A stretch of DNA of 63,862 bases from Desulfatitalea sp. BRH_c12. GTDB taxonomy: Bacteria > Desulfobacterota > Desulfobacteria > Desulfobacterales > Desulfosarcinaceae. The stretch is taken from positions 1 to 63,862 of the forward strand of contig LADR01000028.1 of the NCBI GenBank assembly GCA_000961655.1, in the 5' to 3' direction. A program made the translations under genes and the position numbers. Positions 46,192 through 56,193 of the stretch are shown here, in pieces (within the stretch, counting starts at the first letter, position 1; every line of letters begins with the position of its first letter). The notes beneath the pieces were generated by a model. It did not search any database, was not told where the DNA came from, and was given only the letters and a program-made list of their open reading frames with translations.

Positions 46192-46223
46192 GGCTACCAC
46201 TATGGTCAAGGCACCCGTGCCTT

Positions 46224-46670
46224 TCAGCCGATTATCAGGATCACATCGCCTGTGGCCACATCCGTGCCGACGGCTGCGCGGATCTCTTTAACCACCCCGT
46301 CGATGGGGGTTAATATGTTGTTCTCCATTTTCATGGCCTCCATTACGGCCACGGTCTGACCACTTTGAACTTTGTCTCCGATTCTGACATCGATAAGCAG
46401 AATTTTACCGGGCATGGGGGCCGCGACCACGCCGGCGCCCGCGGTGGCGGGTCCTGCCGGTCGGGGAGAAGGCGTCACTGAAACCACATCCACGGCGGGA
46501 CGCGCGACCGCGGGTGATATCGAAACGGCCGCGGGTTGCGTACCGCCGTCTTTTTCGATCTTCACCTGATAAGCCGCCTTATTCACCGATACCTGCGCGA
46601 TGTCGCCCTGAATGGCGCCCACTTCCACTTCAAACCGCTGATCGTTGATAGTCAATTTATAGAGGGTCAT
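46224..46670 (-). CDS. mmdC: biotin carboxyl carrier subunit of the Na+-pumping decarboxylase
   Basis: A 148-aa biotinyl protein. The biotin lysine is K114 in VMEAMKMENNI. A Pro/Ala-rich linker (about residues 45-80) connects a small N-terminal domain to the biotinyl domain, as in MmdC/GcdC and the OadA C-terminus. It shuttles CO2 from the carboxyltransferase to the membrane pump. Last gene of the four-gene set; bio genes at 15-19 kb could supply its cofactor. Confidence 0.92.
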   Translation of the reverse strand: MTLYKLTINDQRFEVEVGAIQGDIAQVSVNKAAYQVKIEKDGGTQPAAVSISPAVARPAVDVVSVTPSPRPAGPATAGAGVVAAPMPGKILLIDVRIGDKVQSGQTVAVMEAMKMENNILTPIDGVVKEIRAAVGTDVATGDVILIIG

Positions 46671-46687
46671 CTGCGTGTCCTTTATGT

Positions 46688-47593
46688 CTATTTGCGTTTA
46701 AGACGATCGAAAACCGGCAAGCGGTCGCCCATAAGCCTGGCCCGGCCATCCAGGGACCAGGGCGACGCCGATTGCTGCGGGCTTTGCGGGGTGTTCACCG
46801 CCGCCGACCCGGTCGCATGCAGATGCAGGGCTACGGCAATGGCCGCTGCCGTTTCCGCTGAAACACCCGCGGTCTCTGCAACGATTGCTTCGGTGTGATC
46901 AACGGCGCCGACGCCTGAAGCGGGCGACGTTTCTTTGCCGCGATCGATACGCCGAAACACCCAGCCGGAAAAATTCATACCCATCATCAAAATCGCAAGC
47001 ACCAGAAAAATGCCGAAAAATCGAATGAAAAGAGTGCCCAGGGCGTATCCCCAAAAAGAGTCGCGAGGACCGAAGATCACCAGAATCCGACCATCGGCCT
47101 GACCGTCGGCATCCAGAGGACCACCATCTTTTATGGTCACGGTCAACATCTTGACGAGATCCGCCCGATCGGCAGTGACCGCCCCCATAGAGCCCCACTG
47201 GGCCCCGCCTGTGGTCTGAGGCCCCCACAACTCGGTGGCGCTGGTGAAATAGTCTGAACTGAGCGACAAGGCTGCCTCACCACCGGTCGGGACATCTGCC
47301 CGCACTTTGAAAAAATCGGAACGAAAGTTTTTGTTATCCACATCGGGCTGCTCCGCCGGCGCGAATTCCATGGCGGCTGCCTCGCGTATTTGGCCGCCGT
47401 CCAGTTGGAAGCGGACACGAATCGCGTTGCTTTTGCCACGCGGTACAAAGCGGGCGACCCAGTCGCCGTCTTCACGTGTAAATTCGGGTTTTGGTTTTTC
47501 GATATCCTCGCCGAATGCCGCCCAGAGCGTCGCGGGCGCGCATGCCGGCAAGAACGCCACCAGCAGCCATATGGAAAAATGTCTTAATTTCAT
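46688..47593 (-). CDS. large OadG-like subunit of the Na+-pumping decarboxylase
   Basis: 301 aa. A signal-like helix (RHFSIWLLVAFLPACAPATL) starts a periplasmic beta-rich domain of about 170 residues I do not recognise (FGEDIEKPKPEFTREDGDW to GRILVIFGPRD). Then a membrane helix FIRFFGIFLVLAILMMGMNF and a cytoplasmic tail with the AETAAAIAVALHLHA block seen in OadG gamma subunits. Classic OadG is only about 80 aa, so this is an extended form. GGAGG precedes the ATG at 47593; a longer open frame to 48010 overlaps the pump gene and is rejected. Confidence 0.75.
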   Translation of the reverse strand: MKLRHFSIWLLVAFLPACAPATLWAAFGEDIEKPKPEFTREDGDWVARFVPRGKSNAIRVRFQLDGGQIREAAAMEFAPAEQPDVDNKNFRSDFFKVRADVPTGGEAALSLSSDYFTSATELWGPQTTGGAQWGSMGAVTADRADLVKMLTVTIKDGGPLDADGQADGRILVIFGPRDSFWGYALGTLFIRFFGIFLVLAILMMGMNFSGWVFRRIDRGKETSPASGVGAVDHTEAIVAETAGVSAETAAAIAVALHLHATGSAAVNTPQSPQQSASPWSLDGRARLMGDRLPVFDRLKRK

Positions 47594-47607
47594 AATGCGC
47601 CTCCCTC

Positions 47608-48756
47608 CTATTGAAACATGGCGATAAACATGCCCGCCGCCGCCGCCGAGCCGATCAGTCCGGCCAGGTTGGGGCCCATGGCATGCATCAGCAGCCAGTT
47701 GTTGGGATCGGCCTTCAGGCCTTCGGAATGCGCAACCCGCGCGGCCATTGGGACGGCTGAGACGCCTGCCGAACCAATCAGGGGGTTGATCTTCTCCTTG
47801 AGAAACAGATTCATGATGTGCACGGTCAGAATACCGCCAAAGGTGCAGACCACGAAATCGAGCAAACCGAAACCGAATATCAGCAGCGGCTTCCAGCTGA
47901 GAAAAACATCGGCCTGCATGGTGGCCCCGACTGAAATCCCCAGGAAGATGGTGACGATGTTCATCAGCGAATTCTGGGCCGCTTCGCTCAACCGTTTCAC
48001 CACCAGGCATTCGCGCATGAAGTTGCCGAACATGAACATGCCCATCAACGGTGCCACCGCGGGGATCAGCAGAATGATCAGAATCGAGCCAATCAGGGGG
48101 AACAGCAGTTTTTCGCGGGCCGATACCGGCCGCAGCTGGCGCATTCGGATCCGGCGCTGTTCGGCAGTGGTCATAAGACGCATGATGGGCGGTTGGATCA
48201 GCGGCACCATGGCCATGTAGGAGTAAGCGGCCAGGGCGTTGGCCCCCAACAGATGGGGGGCCAGCTTGGCGGTCAGATAAATGGTTGTGGGCCCGTCAGC
48301 GCCGCCGATGATGCCGACTGACGCCGCTTCCTTGAGCGTAAAGCCGAAAAACAGAACACCGATGTAGGTGATGAAGACGCCCAGCTGAGCGCCGCCGCCG
48401 ATGAGCAGCGTTTTTGGATTGGCGATCAGGGGGCCGAAATCGGTCATCGCACCCAATCCCAGAAAAATGACGCAGGGAATGATTTCCCACTCAATGCCGT
48501 ATTTATAAAAAAAGCGGATCAACTCGGGTGTGCCGTGTTCGGTGTAGCCCATCAGTGGCACCAGGGGAAAGTTGACCAGAAAAATACCAAAACCGATGGG
48601 GACCAGCAGCAGGGGTTCATAGCGTTTGGCCACAGCCAGGTAGAGGAAGAAAAAAGAGATGAGCAGCATGAACACCTGCCCGAACTCCAGGTTGGGGATG
48701 CCGGTCTGGGTGATCAAAATACCTTTAATCAATTCAAATACATATTCCCAGGACAT
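47608..48756 (-). CDS. oadB: sodium-ion-translocating decarboxylase beta subunit
   Basis: Integral membrane pump of 382 aa that couples decarboxylation of carboxybiotin to Na+ export. GALTDFGPLIANPKTLLIG-like text (AMTDFGPLIANPKTLLIGGG) carries the essential aspartate, GIIGGADGPTTIYLT the conserved glycine-rich loop, and NPLIGSAGVSAVPMAAR the C-terminal motif. About ten helices. Sits between the carboxyltransferase and the gamma-like subunit on one strand. Confidence 0.95.
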   Translation of the reverse strand: MSWEYVFELIKGILITQTGIPNLEFGQVFMLLISFFFLYLAVAKRYEPLLLVPIGFGIFLVNFPLVPLMGYTEHGTPELIRFFYKYGIEWEIIPCVIFLGLGAMTDFGPLIANPKTLLIGGGAQLGVFITYIGVLFFGFTLKEAASVGIIGGADGPTTIYLTAKLAPHLLGANALAAYSYMAMVPLIQPPIMRLMTTAEQRRIRMRQLRPVSAREKLLFPLIGSILIILLIPAVAPLMGMFMFGNFMRECLVVKRLSEAAQNSLMNIVTIFLGISVGATMQADVFLSWKPLLIFGFGLLDFVVCTFGGILTVHIMNLFLKEKINPLIGSAGVSAVPMAARVAHSEGLKADPNNWLLMHAMGPNLAGLIGSAAAAGMFIAMFQ

Positions 48757-48771
48757 ATTTGCCGTGCCTTT

Positions 48772-50322
48772 CTATAAAGGTATGTTACCGTGTTTCTTGG
48801 GGGGATTGGTATCGCGCTTGTTGCGCAGCATACGCAGGGCTTGAATCAACCGGGGCCGGGTATCGGCCGGGTCGATGACGTCGTCGATGTAGCCCATTTC
48901 GGCGGCCCGGTAGGGGTTGGAAAACTTTTCCTGGTAATCGGCGATCAACCGCTCGCGTTCCGCCTGGGGATCGTCGGCCGCCTTGATCTGTTCGCGGCTG
49001 ATGATGTTGACCGCACCCGGGGCGCCCATGACGGCAATCTGGGCGGTCGGGTACGCCAGGTTAATGTCGCCGCGGATATGTTTGGAGCTCATGACGATAT
49101 AGGCGCCGCCGTATGCCTTGCGGGTGATCAGGGTGATGCGCGGCACGGTGGCCTCGCAGAATGCATAAATCAGCTTGGCGCCATGCTTGATGATACCGCC
49201 ATATTCCTGATGGGTGCCGGGCAGAAAACCAGGCACATCCTCGTAGATGATCAAAGGAATGTTGAACGCGTCACAAAAACGCACGAAGCGAGCCCCTTTG
49301 ATCGAGGCATTGATGTCCAGAGAGCCGGCCATGACGGCGGGTTGATTGGCGACGATACCCACCGGCATCCCGTCCAAATGGCCGAAGCCCACCACGATGT
49401 TTTTGGCCCAGTGCTGGTGCACTTCAAAAAAAGCCTGGCCGTCCAGGTTGGCGCGGATAACCTCGCGCATGTCATAAGGCTTGTTTGGATCGGCCGGCAC
49501 CACCTGCCGCAAATGTTCTTCACGGCGACCGGGATCGTCCGCGCACGCGACACGCGGCGGGTCTTCCATGTTGTTGCGGGGTAAAAAGCTCATCAACTGC
49601 CGGATCATCGTAAGGCAGGTGCGGTCGTCGGGCGCGGCAAAATGGGCCACGCCGCTTTTGGTATTATGCGCCATGGCGCCGCCCAGGTCTTCTTTGCCCA
49701 CCACTTCGCGTGTCACGGACTTGATCACTTCCGGACCGGTGATGAACATGTGGCTGGTTTTTTCCACCATGAAGATCCAGTCGGTCAGCGCCGGCGAATA
49801 GACAGCGCCGCCGGCCGAAGGGCCCATGATCGCCGTAATCTGCGGTACGACCCCCGAGGACATGACATTTTGCAGGAAGATGTCGCCGTAACCGGCCAAG
49901 CTGTTGACCCCCTCCTGGATGCGGGCGCCACCCGAATCGCACAGGCCGATGATCGGGGCGCCGACCTTGGCGGCCATGCGCATCACCTTGCAAATTTTTT
50001 CGGCATGCGCCAAGGATAACGAGCCACCGAAAGACGTGAAATCCTGTGCGAAAACGAACACCTGGCGGCCGTCGATCATGCCCCATCCGGTCACGACACC
50101 GTCACCGGCAATTTTGTTGTCACCCATGCCGAAATCGGTGCAGCGATGCACCTTAAAACGGTCAACCTCTTGAAAGGTATGCAGGTCGAGTAAAATATCC
50201 AGGCGTTCCCGGGCAGTCAGCTTGCCGCCTTCATGCTGCTTGCGGATGCGGTCCTCTCCGCCGCTTTCAAGGGTCTGACGGTTTTTAGCCTCAAGCTGCG
50301 CGAGCAATTCCTTATTGTCCAT
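48772..50322 (-). CDS. mmdA: acyl-CoA carboxyltransferase, methylmalonyl-CoA decarboxylase alpha type
   Basis: A 516-aa carboxyltransferase of the propionyl-CoA-carboxylase beta family. [14 protein letters not shown] begins the family, [20 protein letters not shown] and [14 protein letters not shown] form the first oxyanion site, and [19 protein letters not shown] and [15 protein letters not shown] the second. It moves CO2 from methylmalonyl-CoA to biotin; glutaconyl-CoA is an alternative substrate. AAGGA stands seven bases before the ATG at 50322. First gene of mmdA-oadB-gamma-mmdC. Confidence 0.9.
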   Translation of the reverse strand: MDNKELLAQLEAKNRQTLESGGEDRIRKQHEGGKLTARERLDILLDLHTFQEVDRFKVHRCTDFGMGDNKIAGDGVVTGWGMIDGRQVFVFAQDFTSFGGSLSLAHAEKICKVMRMAAKVGAPIIGLCDSGGARIQEGVNSLAGYGDIFLQNVMSSGVVPQITAIMGPSAGGAVYSPALTDWIFMVEKTSHMFITGPEVIKSVTREVVGKEDLGGAMAHNTKSGVAHFAAPDDRTCLTMIRQLMSFLPRNNMEDPPRVACADDPGRREEHLRQVVPADPNKPYDMREVIRANLDGQAFFEVHQHWAKNIVVGFGHLDGMPVGIVANQPAVMAGSLDINASIKGARFVRFCDAFNIPLIIYEDVPGFLPGTHQEYGGIIKHGAKLIYAFCEATVPRITLITRKAYGGAYIVMSSKHIRGDINLAYPTAQIAVMGAPGAVNIISREQIKAADDPQAERERLIADYQEKFSNPYRAAEMGYIDDVIDPADTRPRLIQALRMLRNKRDTNPPKKHGNIPL

Positions 50323-50687
50323 TCTCGGTCCTTTCTTAGTTTCTACCCGTTCATTGAGCTGAACATTGTTACCATCATCCACCAGACCACTCTACCGCTC
50401 ATCACTGCGGCTACAGCGGCACTCGGAAGCGCCTGAACCGTTACAGCTTTCCGCATGGGCACCTTGACCCGCTCAGGAACGGCGAAGGTCGTATCCCATT
50501 ATAGGCGCATGCGGCTTGACCGATCTTTCCAAAGCGGTTGGGGGCAGGTCGTGCTTTGGCAGGAAACGCGAAGCGGCAACCCTCAGCCGGCAAGGAAGAG
50601 GCATGCGAATCAGGGTTGCGGCAACTTGAACGTGTTTGGTCATGCGCATTACTTTGCTTGGGTTACAAAGGCGAGTGGGTCTTATAC
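50323..50687. other. 365-bp divergent spacer between mmdA and aceK
   Basis: No gene recognised. The aceK frame stays open upstream to 50538 but without family similarity or ribosome site. No clear palindrome was seen; promoters for both directions must lie here. Confidence 0.4.
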
Positions 50688-52610
50688 ATGAAGAAACCGA
50701 AAAAGATCAATTCCAAATTGATGGACATTTCAGGTTTTGATCCTATCATGTGGGCGAAAACCCGCGGTCCAGCTAAGATGCCGGGATCCAAAGGTTTTCG
50801 GAATTCGGATGGTTTGTTTTACGAAATCGACGTTTCCGTCAAAGGTGGCAAGATGAAAGGTGCTCACAGCCCGGCATTTCACCCCCTATCGCATTTGATC
50901 GAACCGGTATTGACGCTTCTGTGGCGCGGTTACCAGGCGTACAAAGAAAAATTCGAGGCGATCACACAGCGCGCCGCCGAAAATTTCGATGCCCGTGACT
51001 GGACGGGCATGCACCATGACACGGTCGAACGCCTCGATCTGTATCAGAGCGTGGTCGGACGCACCTGCCGAACGGTGTCGGACCTGCTGGGAATCCAGGC
51101 CCAGGATCCCCGATTGTGGGCGGCGCTCAAATCCCGATTTGCCGAAAACGCCGCACGCCGCCACGACAGCGAGTTGGCCTGCACCTTTTACAACTCGGTC
51201 AATCGCCGTATTCTGCAAACCATGGGCATCGAACCGGACCTTGAATTCGTAGCACCGCTGCCTCCAGGCGATTTACCACCCGACCACCCGCCGTTGACTT
51301 TTTCCATGACGCTGGACCGGGTGACCGCCGATGCGATCAAAAGCCTGCTGGTCCGCTTCGACTTCCGCACGCCGCTGGCCGACATGGCGACCGATGCCCG
51401 CCTGTGCGCCGAACGCCTGCAGTTGCTGCTTGACAAGAAGGACCGCAAGGGCCCCTTTCACATCGAGATGGTCCGTTCGCCATTTTTTCGCGAAATGCGC
51501 GCCTATCTCATCGGCCGGTTGCAATGGATCAACGGGCACATGCCGCTGGTTTTTGCCTTGGGCAACGCTGAGCGAGGCGTATTTGTGGATGCGTTGCTGT
51601 TGCGGTCCGAAGAAATCCGTGTCCTGTTCAGCTTCAGCCATACCTATTTCCACGTACGCACGGCCTGTCCTCACGAGTTGGTCCAGTTTCTCAAAACATT
51701 GATGCCCGCCAAACGCATCGCCGAACTGTATATCGGCCTGGGCTATAACAAACATGGCAAGACCGAACTGTACCGCGATCTGCTCGAACACCAGCGCGTT
51801 TGCAGTCTGGATCGATTTGAAACGGCCCCCGGGCAGCGCGGCATGGTGATGATCGCTTTTACCATGCCTCAAGACGATTTGATCTACAAACTGATTCGCG
51901 ACCGGTTCGCCAGCCCCAAGCACGCAACCCAGCAGCAGGTGATGGAAAAATACGACTATGTTTTCAAACATGACCGGGCCGGCCGCCTCGTGGACGTCCA
52001 GACGTTTGAAAATCTGGAGATCGAAGATTGCTGCTTCACTCCCGAATTGCTGTCCGAAATCCAAGCCGAAGCCCGGCGCACCACTTCCATCCAGGATAAC
52101 CGGGTCATCCTGCACCATGTGTATGTGGAACGACGCCTGATTCCTCTGGACATGTATCTGAAGCAAGCCGATCCAGAAGCCGCCCGAACGGCCGTCATCG
52201 AATATGGCCGGGCTATCAAAGATCTGGCGCGCATCAATGTGTTCCCCGGAGACATGCTGATCAAAAATTTCGGTGTCACGCAGCTTGGGCGCGTGGTCTT
52301 CTATGATTACGACGAACTTTGCCCTTTAACGGATTGCAATTTCCGAAGCTTGCCGCCGGCTCGCGGGCACGAGGAAGAGATGGCATCCGAGCCTTGGTTC
52401 ATGGTCGCCGAAAACGATGTGTTCCCGGAAGAATTTGCCTCGTTTCTCGCATTGCCACCCGATTTGAGACAACTGTTCATGAAACATCACGGCGATCTTC
52501 TGACCCCTGAATTCTGGCGGCAGATGCAGGACCAGATCCGTTCGGGGACCATCACCCCCATTTTGCCCTATTCCGAAGCGCAAAAATTGAGGGTATCGGC
52601 TCGGAAGTGA
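50688..52610 (+). CDS. aceK: isocitrate dehydrogenase kinase/phosphatase
   Basis: A 640-aa bifunctional enzyme that phosphorylates isocitrate dehydrogenase and so sends isocitrate to the glyoxylate bypass. FSFSHTYFHVRTACPHELVQ and KRIAELYIGLGYNKHGKTEL are AceK-specific, APGQRGMVM is the ATP loop, and EKYDYVFKHDRAGRLVDVQ, FYDYDELCP (with the metal-binding DYDE) and the C-terminal FPEEF complete it. About 65 extra N-terminal residues, Lys-rich (KKPKKINSKLMDISG), are not in the E. coli protein. The ATG at 50688 has only a weak ribosome site. aceA follows after 490 bp. Confidence 0.93.
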   Translation: MKKPKKINSKLMDISGFDPIMWAKTRGPAKMPGSKGFRNSDGLFYEIDVSVKGGKMKGAHSPAFHPLSHLIEPVLTLLWRGYQAYKEKFEAITQRAAENFDARDWTGMHHDTVERLDLYQSVVGRTCRTVSDLLGIQAQDPRLWAALKSRFAENAARRHDSELACTFYNSVNRRILQTMGIEPDLEFVAPLPPGDLPPDHPPLTFSMTLDRVTADAIKSLLVRFDFRTPLADMATDARLCAERLQLLLDKKDRKGPFHIEMVRSPFFREMRAYLIGRLQWINGHMPLVFALGNAERGVFVDALLLRSEEIRVLFSFSHTYFHVRTACPHELVQFLKTLMPAKRIAELYIGLGYNKHGKTELYRDLLEHQRVCSLDRFETAPGQRGMVMIAFTMPQDDLIYKLIRDRFASPKHATQQQVMEKYDYVFKHDRAGRLVDVQTFENLEIEDCCFTPELLSEIQAEARRTTSIQDNRVILHHVYVERRLIPLDMYLKQADPEAARTAVIEYGRAIKDLARINVFPGDMLIKNFGVTQLGRVVFYDYDELCPLTDCNFRSLPPARGHEEEMASEPWFMVAENDVFPEEFASFLALPPDLRQLFMKHHGDLLTPEFWRQMQDQIRSGTITPILPYSEAQKLRVSARK

Positions 52611-52623
52611 ATTAAATATTCTG

Positions 52624-52682
52624 CTCAACTTTCGGGATTGGCACGTAGTAAGGTGATCCGGGCGTTTGGAAGCCGAAGTTGA
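52624..52682. repeat. compound palindromic repeat element, copy 2 (short form)
   Basis: Bases 52624-52664 match the reverse complement of the right side of the element at 33029-33122 with three mismatches, and 52665-52682 match its left end. A 33-base central piece, the second inner arm, is missing. The outer arms (52626-52636; 52673-52681) still pair imperfectly. It starts 14 bp after the aceK stop. Confidence 0.75.
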
Positions 52683-52762
52683 ATATTCTGGTTAAACGTT
52701 CGCTCAAAGGAGTGGTTAAGCCGCCTGCTAAGATTGCCGCCCCGACAGGTTTTTAACCCCCA

Positions 52763-52790
52763 TTGACAACAATGTTGCATCTCTTATTTT
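52763..52790 (+). promoter_or_regulatory. possible sigma-70 promoter with overlapping palindrome, upstream of aceA
   Basis: TTGACA (52763-52768), 16 bases, TATTTT (52785-52790). The 11-bp palindrome CAACAATGTTG at 52767-52777 overlaps the -35 edge and could be an operator. The leader to aceA would be about 300 bases, in which nothing else was recognised, so the call is tentative. Confidence 0.35.
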
Positions 52791-53100
52791 GTTTGATATC
52801 CGTTCGGCCCGTGGCAGTAAGGCGGGTCTTTGCAGGTCCCGCACACTGCGATCCGATACCGCTTTGTAGCGAGGACGCCACGCGCGAAAAGCACATCCTT
52901 CAGCGTTGCATCCCAAAAAAAGGACAGAGCCTCGGCGCGCTTTGTCACCGCCATTCAAGGAGAATGGCCGAATAGAACGCCTGCGCACTAGTATTGGAAC
53001 ACCCATCTCGGCACTGTGATTTATTCGCGCAATGCGTCCGACAGCACGCAACCGCAACGATCCGCGACTGGCGGATTCATACGAAATAAGGAGATCGTTT

Positions 53101-54438
53101 ATGCAAACCATCGCAGAAAAAGCGCAAGCCCTGTGCGACCGGCTTTCTTGCCATGAAATCTTTCCCGACGAAATATCGGCCATGGAGTGCGAGTGGCAAA
53201 ACGATCCGCGCTGGAACGGCATCCTGCGACCCTACAGCGCGGAGGATGTGCTGAAATTACGGGGGACCTTGAAAATAGACTACACCCTGGCGTCGGCCGG
53301 CGCCAAACGGCTATGGCATCTGCTGCAAAATGAAACCTTCATTCCCGCCCTGGGTGCCTTGACCGGCAATCAGGCCGTCCAGCAAGTCGAAGCCGGCCTG
53401 AAAGCAATCTATTTAAGCGGCTGGCAGGTTGCCGCGGACAACAATCTGGCCGGCCAGATGTACCCGGATCAGAGCCTTTATCCGGCCAACAGCGTTCCTG
53501 CGGTGGTCCAGCGCATCAACAATGCCCTGCGCCGCGCCGACCAGATCCAAGTGCTGGAAGGACGCAAAGGGGGTCCTTACTGGTATGCGCCCATCATCGC
53601 CGATGCCGAGGCGGGTTTCGGCGGACCACTGAACGCCTTTGAGCTGATGCGTGAAATGATTGAAGCCGGGGCGGCCGGGGTGCATTTTGAAGACCAGCTG
53701 GCCTCGGCTAAAAAATGCGGCCATATGGGCGGCAAGGTGCTGGTGCCGGCCCGCGAGTTTATCACCAAACTGATTGCCGCGCGCCTGGCGGCTGATATAT
53801 GCGATGTGCCCACCGTGCTGGTCGCGCGCACCGATGCCGAAGCGGCCAATCTCTTGACCAGCGATATCGATGAACGCGATCAACCGTTCATTGTAGACCA
53901 ACCGCGTTCTTCCGAAGGTTTTTACTACATTCGCAGCGGCATTGACCTGGCCATTGCCCGCGGGTTGGCCTATGCGCCTTATGCGGACATGATCTGGTGC
54001 GAAACGCAAAAACCGGACATTGCCGAAGCAAGGCGTTTCGCGGAGGGCATCCATGCCAAATTCCCCGACAAAATGCTGGCTTATAATTGTTCGCCGTCAT
54101 TTAACTGGCAGGCCAACCTGGAGGAGAAGCTCATTGCGAATTTCCAGAAGGAACTGGCCCAAATGGGGTATAAATTCCAGTTTGTCACCCTGGCCGGTTT
54201 CCACACCCTGAATCTGGGCATGTTCGATCTGGCCCACAGCTACAAAACCGAAGGCATGGCCGCCTATTCGCGCTTTCAGCAGACAGAGTTCGCGCATGGC
54301 GAGGAGGACGGCTACACGGCCATCACCCATCAGAAATTTGTCGGGACCGGATATTTCGACAAGGTGATGGACAGCATTTCGCAAGGGCTGTCGTCGGTCG
54401 GCGCCCTGAAGGGATCTACCGAGGAATCCCAGTTTTAA
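53101..54438 (+). CDS. aceA: isocitrate lyase
   Basis: Cleaves isocitrate to glyoxylate and succinate; 445 aa. The catalytic cysteine lies in the signature [15 protein letters not shown] near residue 205. [21 protein letters not shown] (metal binding), [17 protein letters not shown] and NCSPSFNW (substrate loop) are all in place, so it should be active. AAGGAG precedes the ATG at 53101. Same strand as aceK, order K-A rather than the enteric A-K. No malate synthase gene is visible. Confidence 0.96.
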   Translation: MQTIAEKAQALCDRLSCHEIFPDEISAMECEWQNDPRWNGILRPYSAEDVLKLRGTLKIDYTLASAGAKRLWHLLQNETFIPALGALTGNQAVQQVEAGLKAIYLSGWQVAADNNLAGQMYPDQSLYPANSVPAVVQRINNALRRADQIQVLEGRKGGPYWYAPIIADAEAGFGGPLNAFELMREMIEAGAAGVHFEDQLASAKKCGHMGGKVLVPAREFITKLIAARLAADICDVPTVLVARTDAEAANLLTSDIDERDQPFIVDQPRSSEGFYYIRSGIDLAIARGLAYAPYADMIWCETQKPDIAEARRFAEGIHAKFPDKMLAYNCSPSFNWQANLEEKLIANFQKELAQMGYKFQFVTLAGFHTLNLGMFDLAHSYKTEGMAAYSRFQQTEFAHGEEDGYTAITHQKFVGTGYFDKVMDSISQGLSSVGALKGSTEESQF

Positions 54439-54642
54439 TCCGTCTGCCCGTGGCCGGTTGCCCGTTGGCCGGCGAATCGTCGAGGCTATGCGGAGGGCGG
54501 AGGCATGTGTCCGCCCTCCTCTCGTTTCAAGCGCTGCGTGGGACTGCAGACCAGGACACACAGAAATACGCTTGACGAGAGTGGTGAAAAAGCAGAGGAG
54601 TGTTCTTTGCAGGGGTGAACCCAAACAAGCGATGGAACGAAC

Positions 54643-55110
54643 ATGACCGAGAAGGCTTTTCAGGATTACTACACGGAAGAGCACAGCCTGTGCTATGGAT
54701 GCGGCCGACTGAACCCCGACGGATTGCAAATCAAAAGCTATTGGGAGGGCGATGAATCCGTATGCCGTTTTACGCCCTTGCCACAACATACCGCCGTTCC
54801 GGGATATGTTTACGGCGGTCTGATCGCCTCGGTGATCGATTGTCACAGCACCGGCACCGCCGCCGCGGCAGCTTACCGCGCCGCCGGTCGCCCCATGGGA
54901 ACTGGAGATGAAATTCGATTCGTCACGGCATCCCTGCACGTAGACTACCTGCGGCCCACACCCATCGATGCCCCCATGGAGCTGCGCGGCCGCATCAAGG
55001 AAATCAAAAACCGCAAAGTTGTCATTTCGGTCGTGCTGTCCTCCAAGGACCAGGTATGTGCGCGCGGCGAAGTGGTCGCGGTTCAATTGACCAAACCGTT
55101 AGGTGGCTAA
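54643..55110 (+). CDS. hotdog-fold thioesterase (PaaI-like)
   Basis: 155 aa, one hotdog domain. The start CYGCGRLNPDGLQIKSYWEG and the GYVYGGLIASVIDCHSTGTA helix with DYLRPTPIDAPMELRGRI strand fit the PaaI/4HBT thioesterases; the aspartate in VIDCH is in the usual catalytic place. It would hydrolyse an acyl-CoA or act as a dehydratase-like homologue. The next gene begins at the base after its stop, so the pair is probably co-translated. Confidence 0.85.
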   Translation: MTEKAFQDYYTEEHSLCYGCGRLNPDGLQIKSYWEGDESVCRFTPLPQHTAVPGYVYGGLIASVIDCHSTGTAAAAAYRAAGRPMGTGDEIRFVTASLHVDYLRPTPIDAPMELRGRIKEIKNRKVVISVVLSSKDQVCARGEVVAVQLTKPLGG

Positions 55111-56142
55111 TTGCTGGGCAAGCACACCGCCCATCCAGGTACGACGGGCCATACAGCACCCGGCAGGGCGCAAATACCGGCGGCCCGAACGCGCAGCGCC
55201 AAACGACGCCGGTCAAGCGTTGGGGCATGGTGGCTTTATGGCGCCGCCTTTGTCTGCGGTTTACTTCTGTTTGTCGGACCGGAAAAAGTCGATCTGCGTT
55301 CCCTTGACCGCGCTTGGGATCTTGGGCATATTCCGGCATTCGGTCTGTTCGCGTACCTTTTAGTCACCCGGCGCGCCCAAATGGCACAGCAATCGTTCGG
55401 ACGACAATTGCTCGTTTGCCTGCTTGTTATCCTTCCCGCCAGTTGCCTCATCGAAATCATGCAAGCGGCGATCGGGCGCACCTTCAGCCTGCACGATATT
55501 ACAAAAAACCTGGTCGGCACGGCCGTGGCCCTGATCTTTTTCAGCCCCGCGCGTGCCACTTTGAGAAAAGAAACGATCGGTTGTCTGAGAATAGCGGCCA
55601 TTGCCGCGCTCCTGATAGAAACGACCCCAGTGGCGGTAGCGCTGATAGATGAAACGTTCGCCCGGCGAAATTTTCCTGTGTTAAGCGATTTCGAAACCCC
55701 TTTCGAGCGCGACCGCTGGTCGGACCGCCAGGATTTGCATATCGATCGGCACATAAAAAACCAGGGCGCCGCTTCACTGCGCATAGGGCTGCAGCCCCTC
55801 ATTTACAGCGGTGCGCGCATCGGCTATTTTCCCCGCGACTGGCGTGGTTTCAAGGTGCTTTCAGTCGATCTCTACAATCCGGACAGCGATCCCATGCGGC
55901 TGACCGTCCGAGTGAACGATAAGGCCCACAATCAACGTGGATATGATTTCCACGACCGTTTCAACCGGACGTACATCCTGGAACAGGGCTGGCATACCAT
56001 CGCAATCCCCATCGAAGATATTCGACTGGCGCCCCGCGACCGCACGATGGACCTGCATGATATGTCGGATTTTATGGTATTTACCGCACTTTTATCGGGC
56101 CCGCGCGCACTCTACCTGGACAACTTGCACTTGCGGCCATAG
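55111..56142 (+). CDS. VanZ-like membrane protein with C-terminal sugar-binding-like domain
   Basis: 343 aa. After a basic N-terminus come four membrane helices with VanZ-type text (DLGHIPAFGLFAYLLVTR, IEIMQAAIGRTFSLHDITKN, VGTAVALIFF), then a fifth helix and about 170 residues of periplasmic beta-sandwich (FETPFERDRWSDRQ, VLSVDLYNPDSDPMRLTVRV, ALYLDNLHLRP) resembling carbohydrate-binding or CIA30-like domains. The start is TTG at 55111 after AGGTGG; no later ATG fits. VanZ alone is usually shorter, so this is a fusion of unknown role, perhaps cell envelope. Confidence 0.7.
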   Translation: MLGKHTAHPGTTGHTAPGRAQIPAARTRSAKRRRSSVGAWWLYGAAFVCGLLLFVGPEKVDLRSLDRAWDLGHIPAFGLFAYLLVTRRAQMAQQSFGRQLLVCLLVILPASCLIEIMQAAIGRTFSLHDITKNLVGTAVALIFFSPARATLRKETIGCLRIAAIAALLIETTPVAVALIDETFARRNFPVLSDFETPFERDRWSDRQDLHIDRHIKNQGAASLRIGLQPLIYSGARIGYFPRDWRGFKVLSVDLYNPDSDPMRLTVRVNDKAHNQRGYDFHDRFNRTYILEQGWHTIAIPIEDIRLAPRDRTMDLHDMSDFMVFTALLSGPRALYLDNLHLRP

Positions 56143-56193
56143 CAAGGGGCGTCCTATAAACAGGCATTCACCTGCATTCATGAAAGAACGGTT

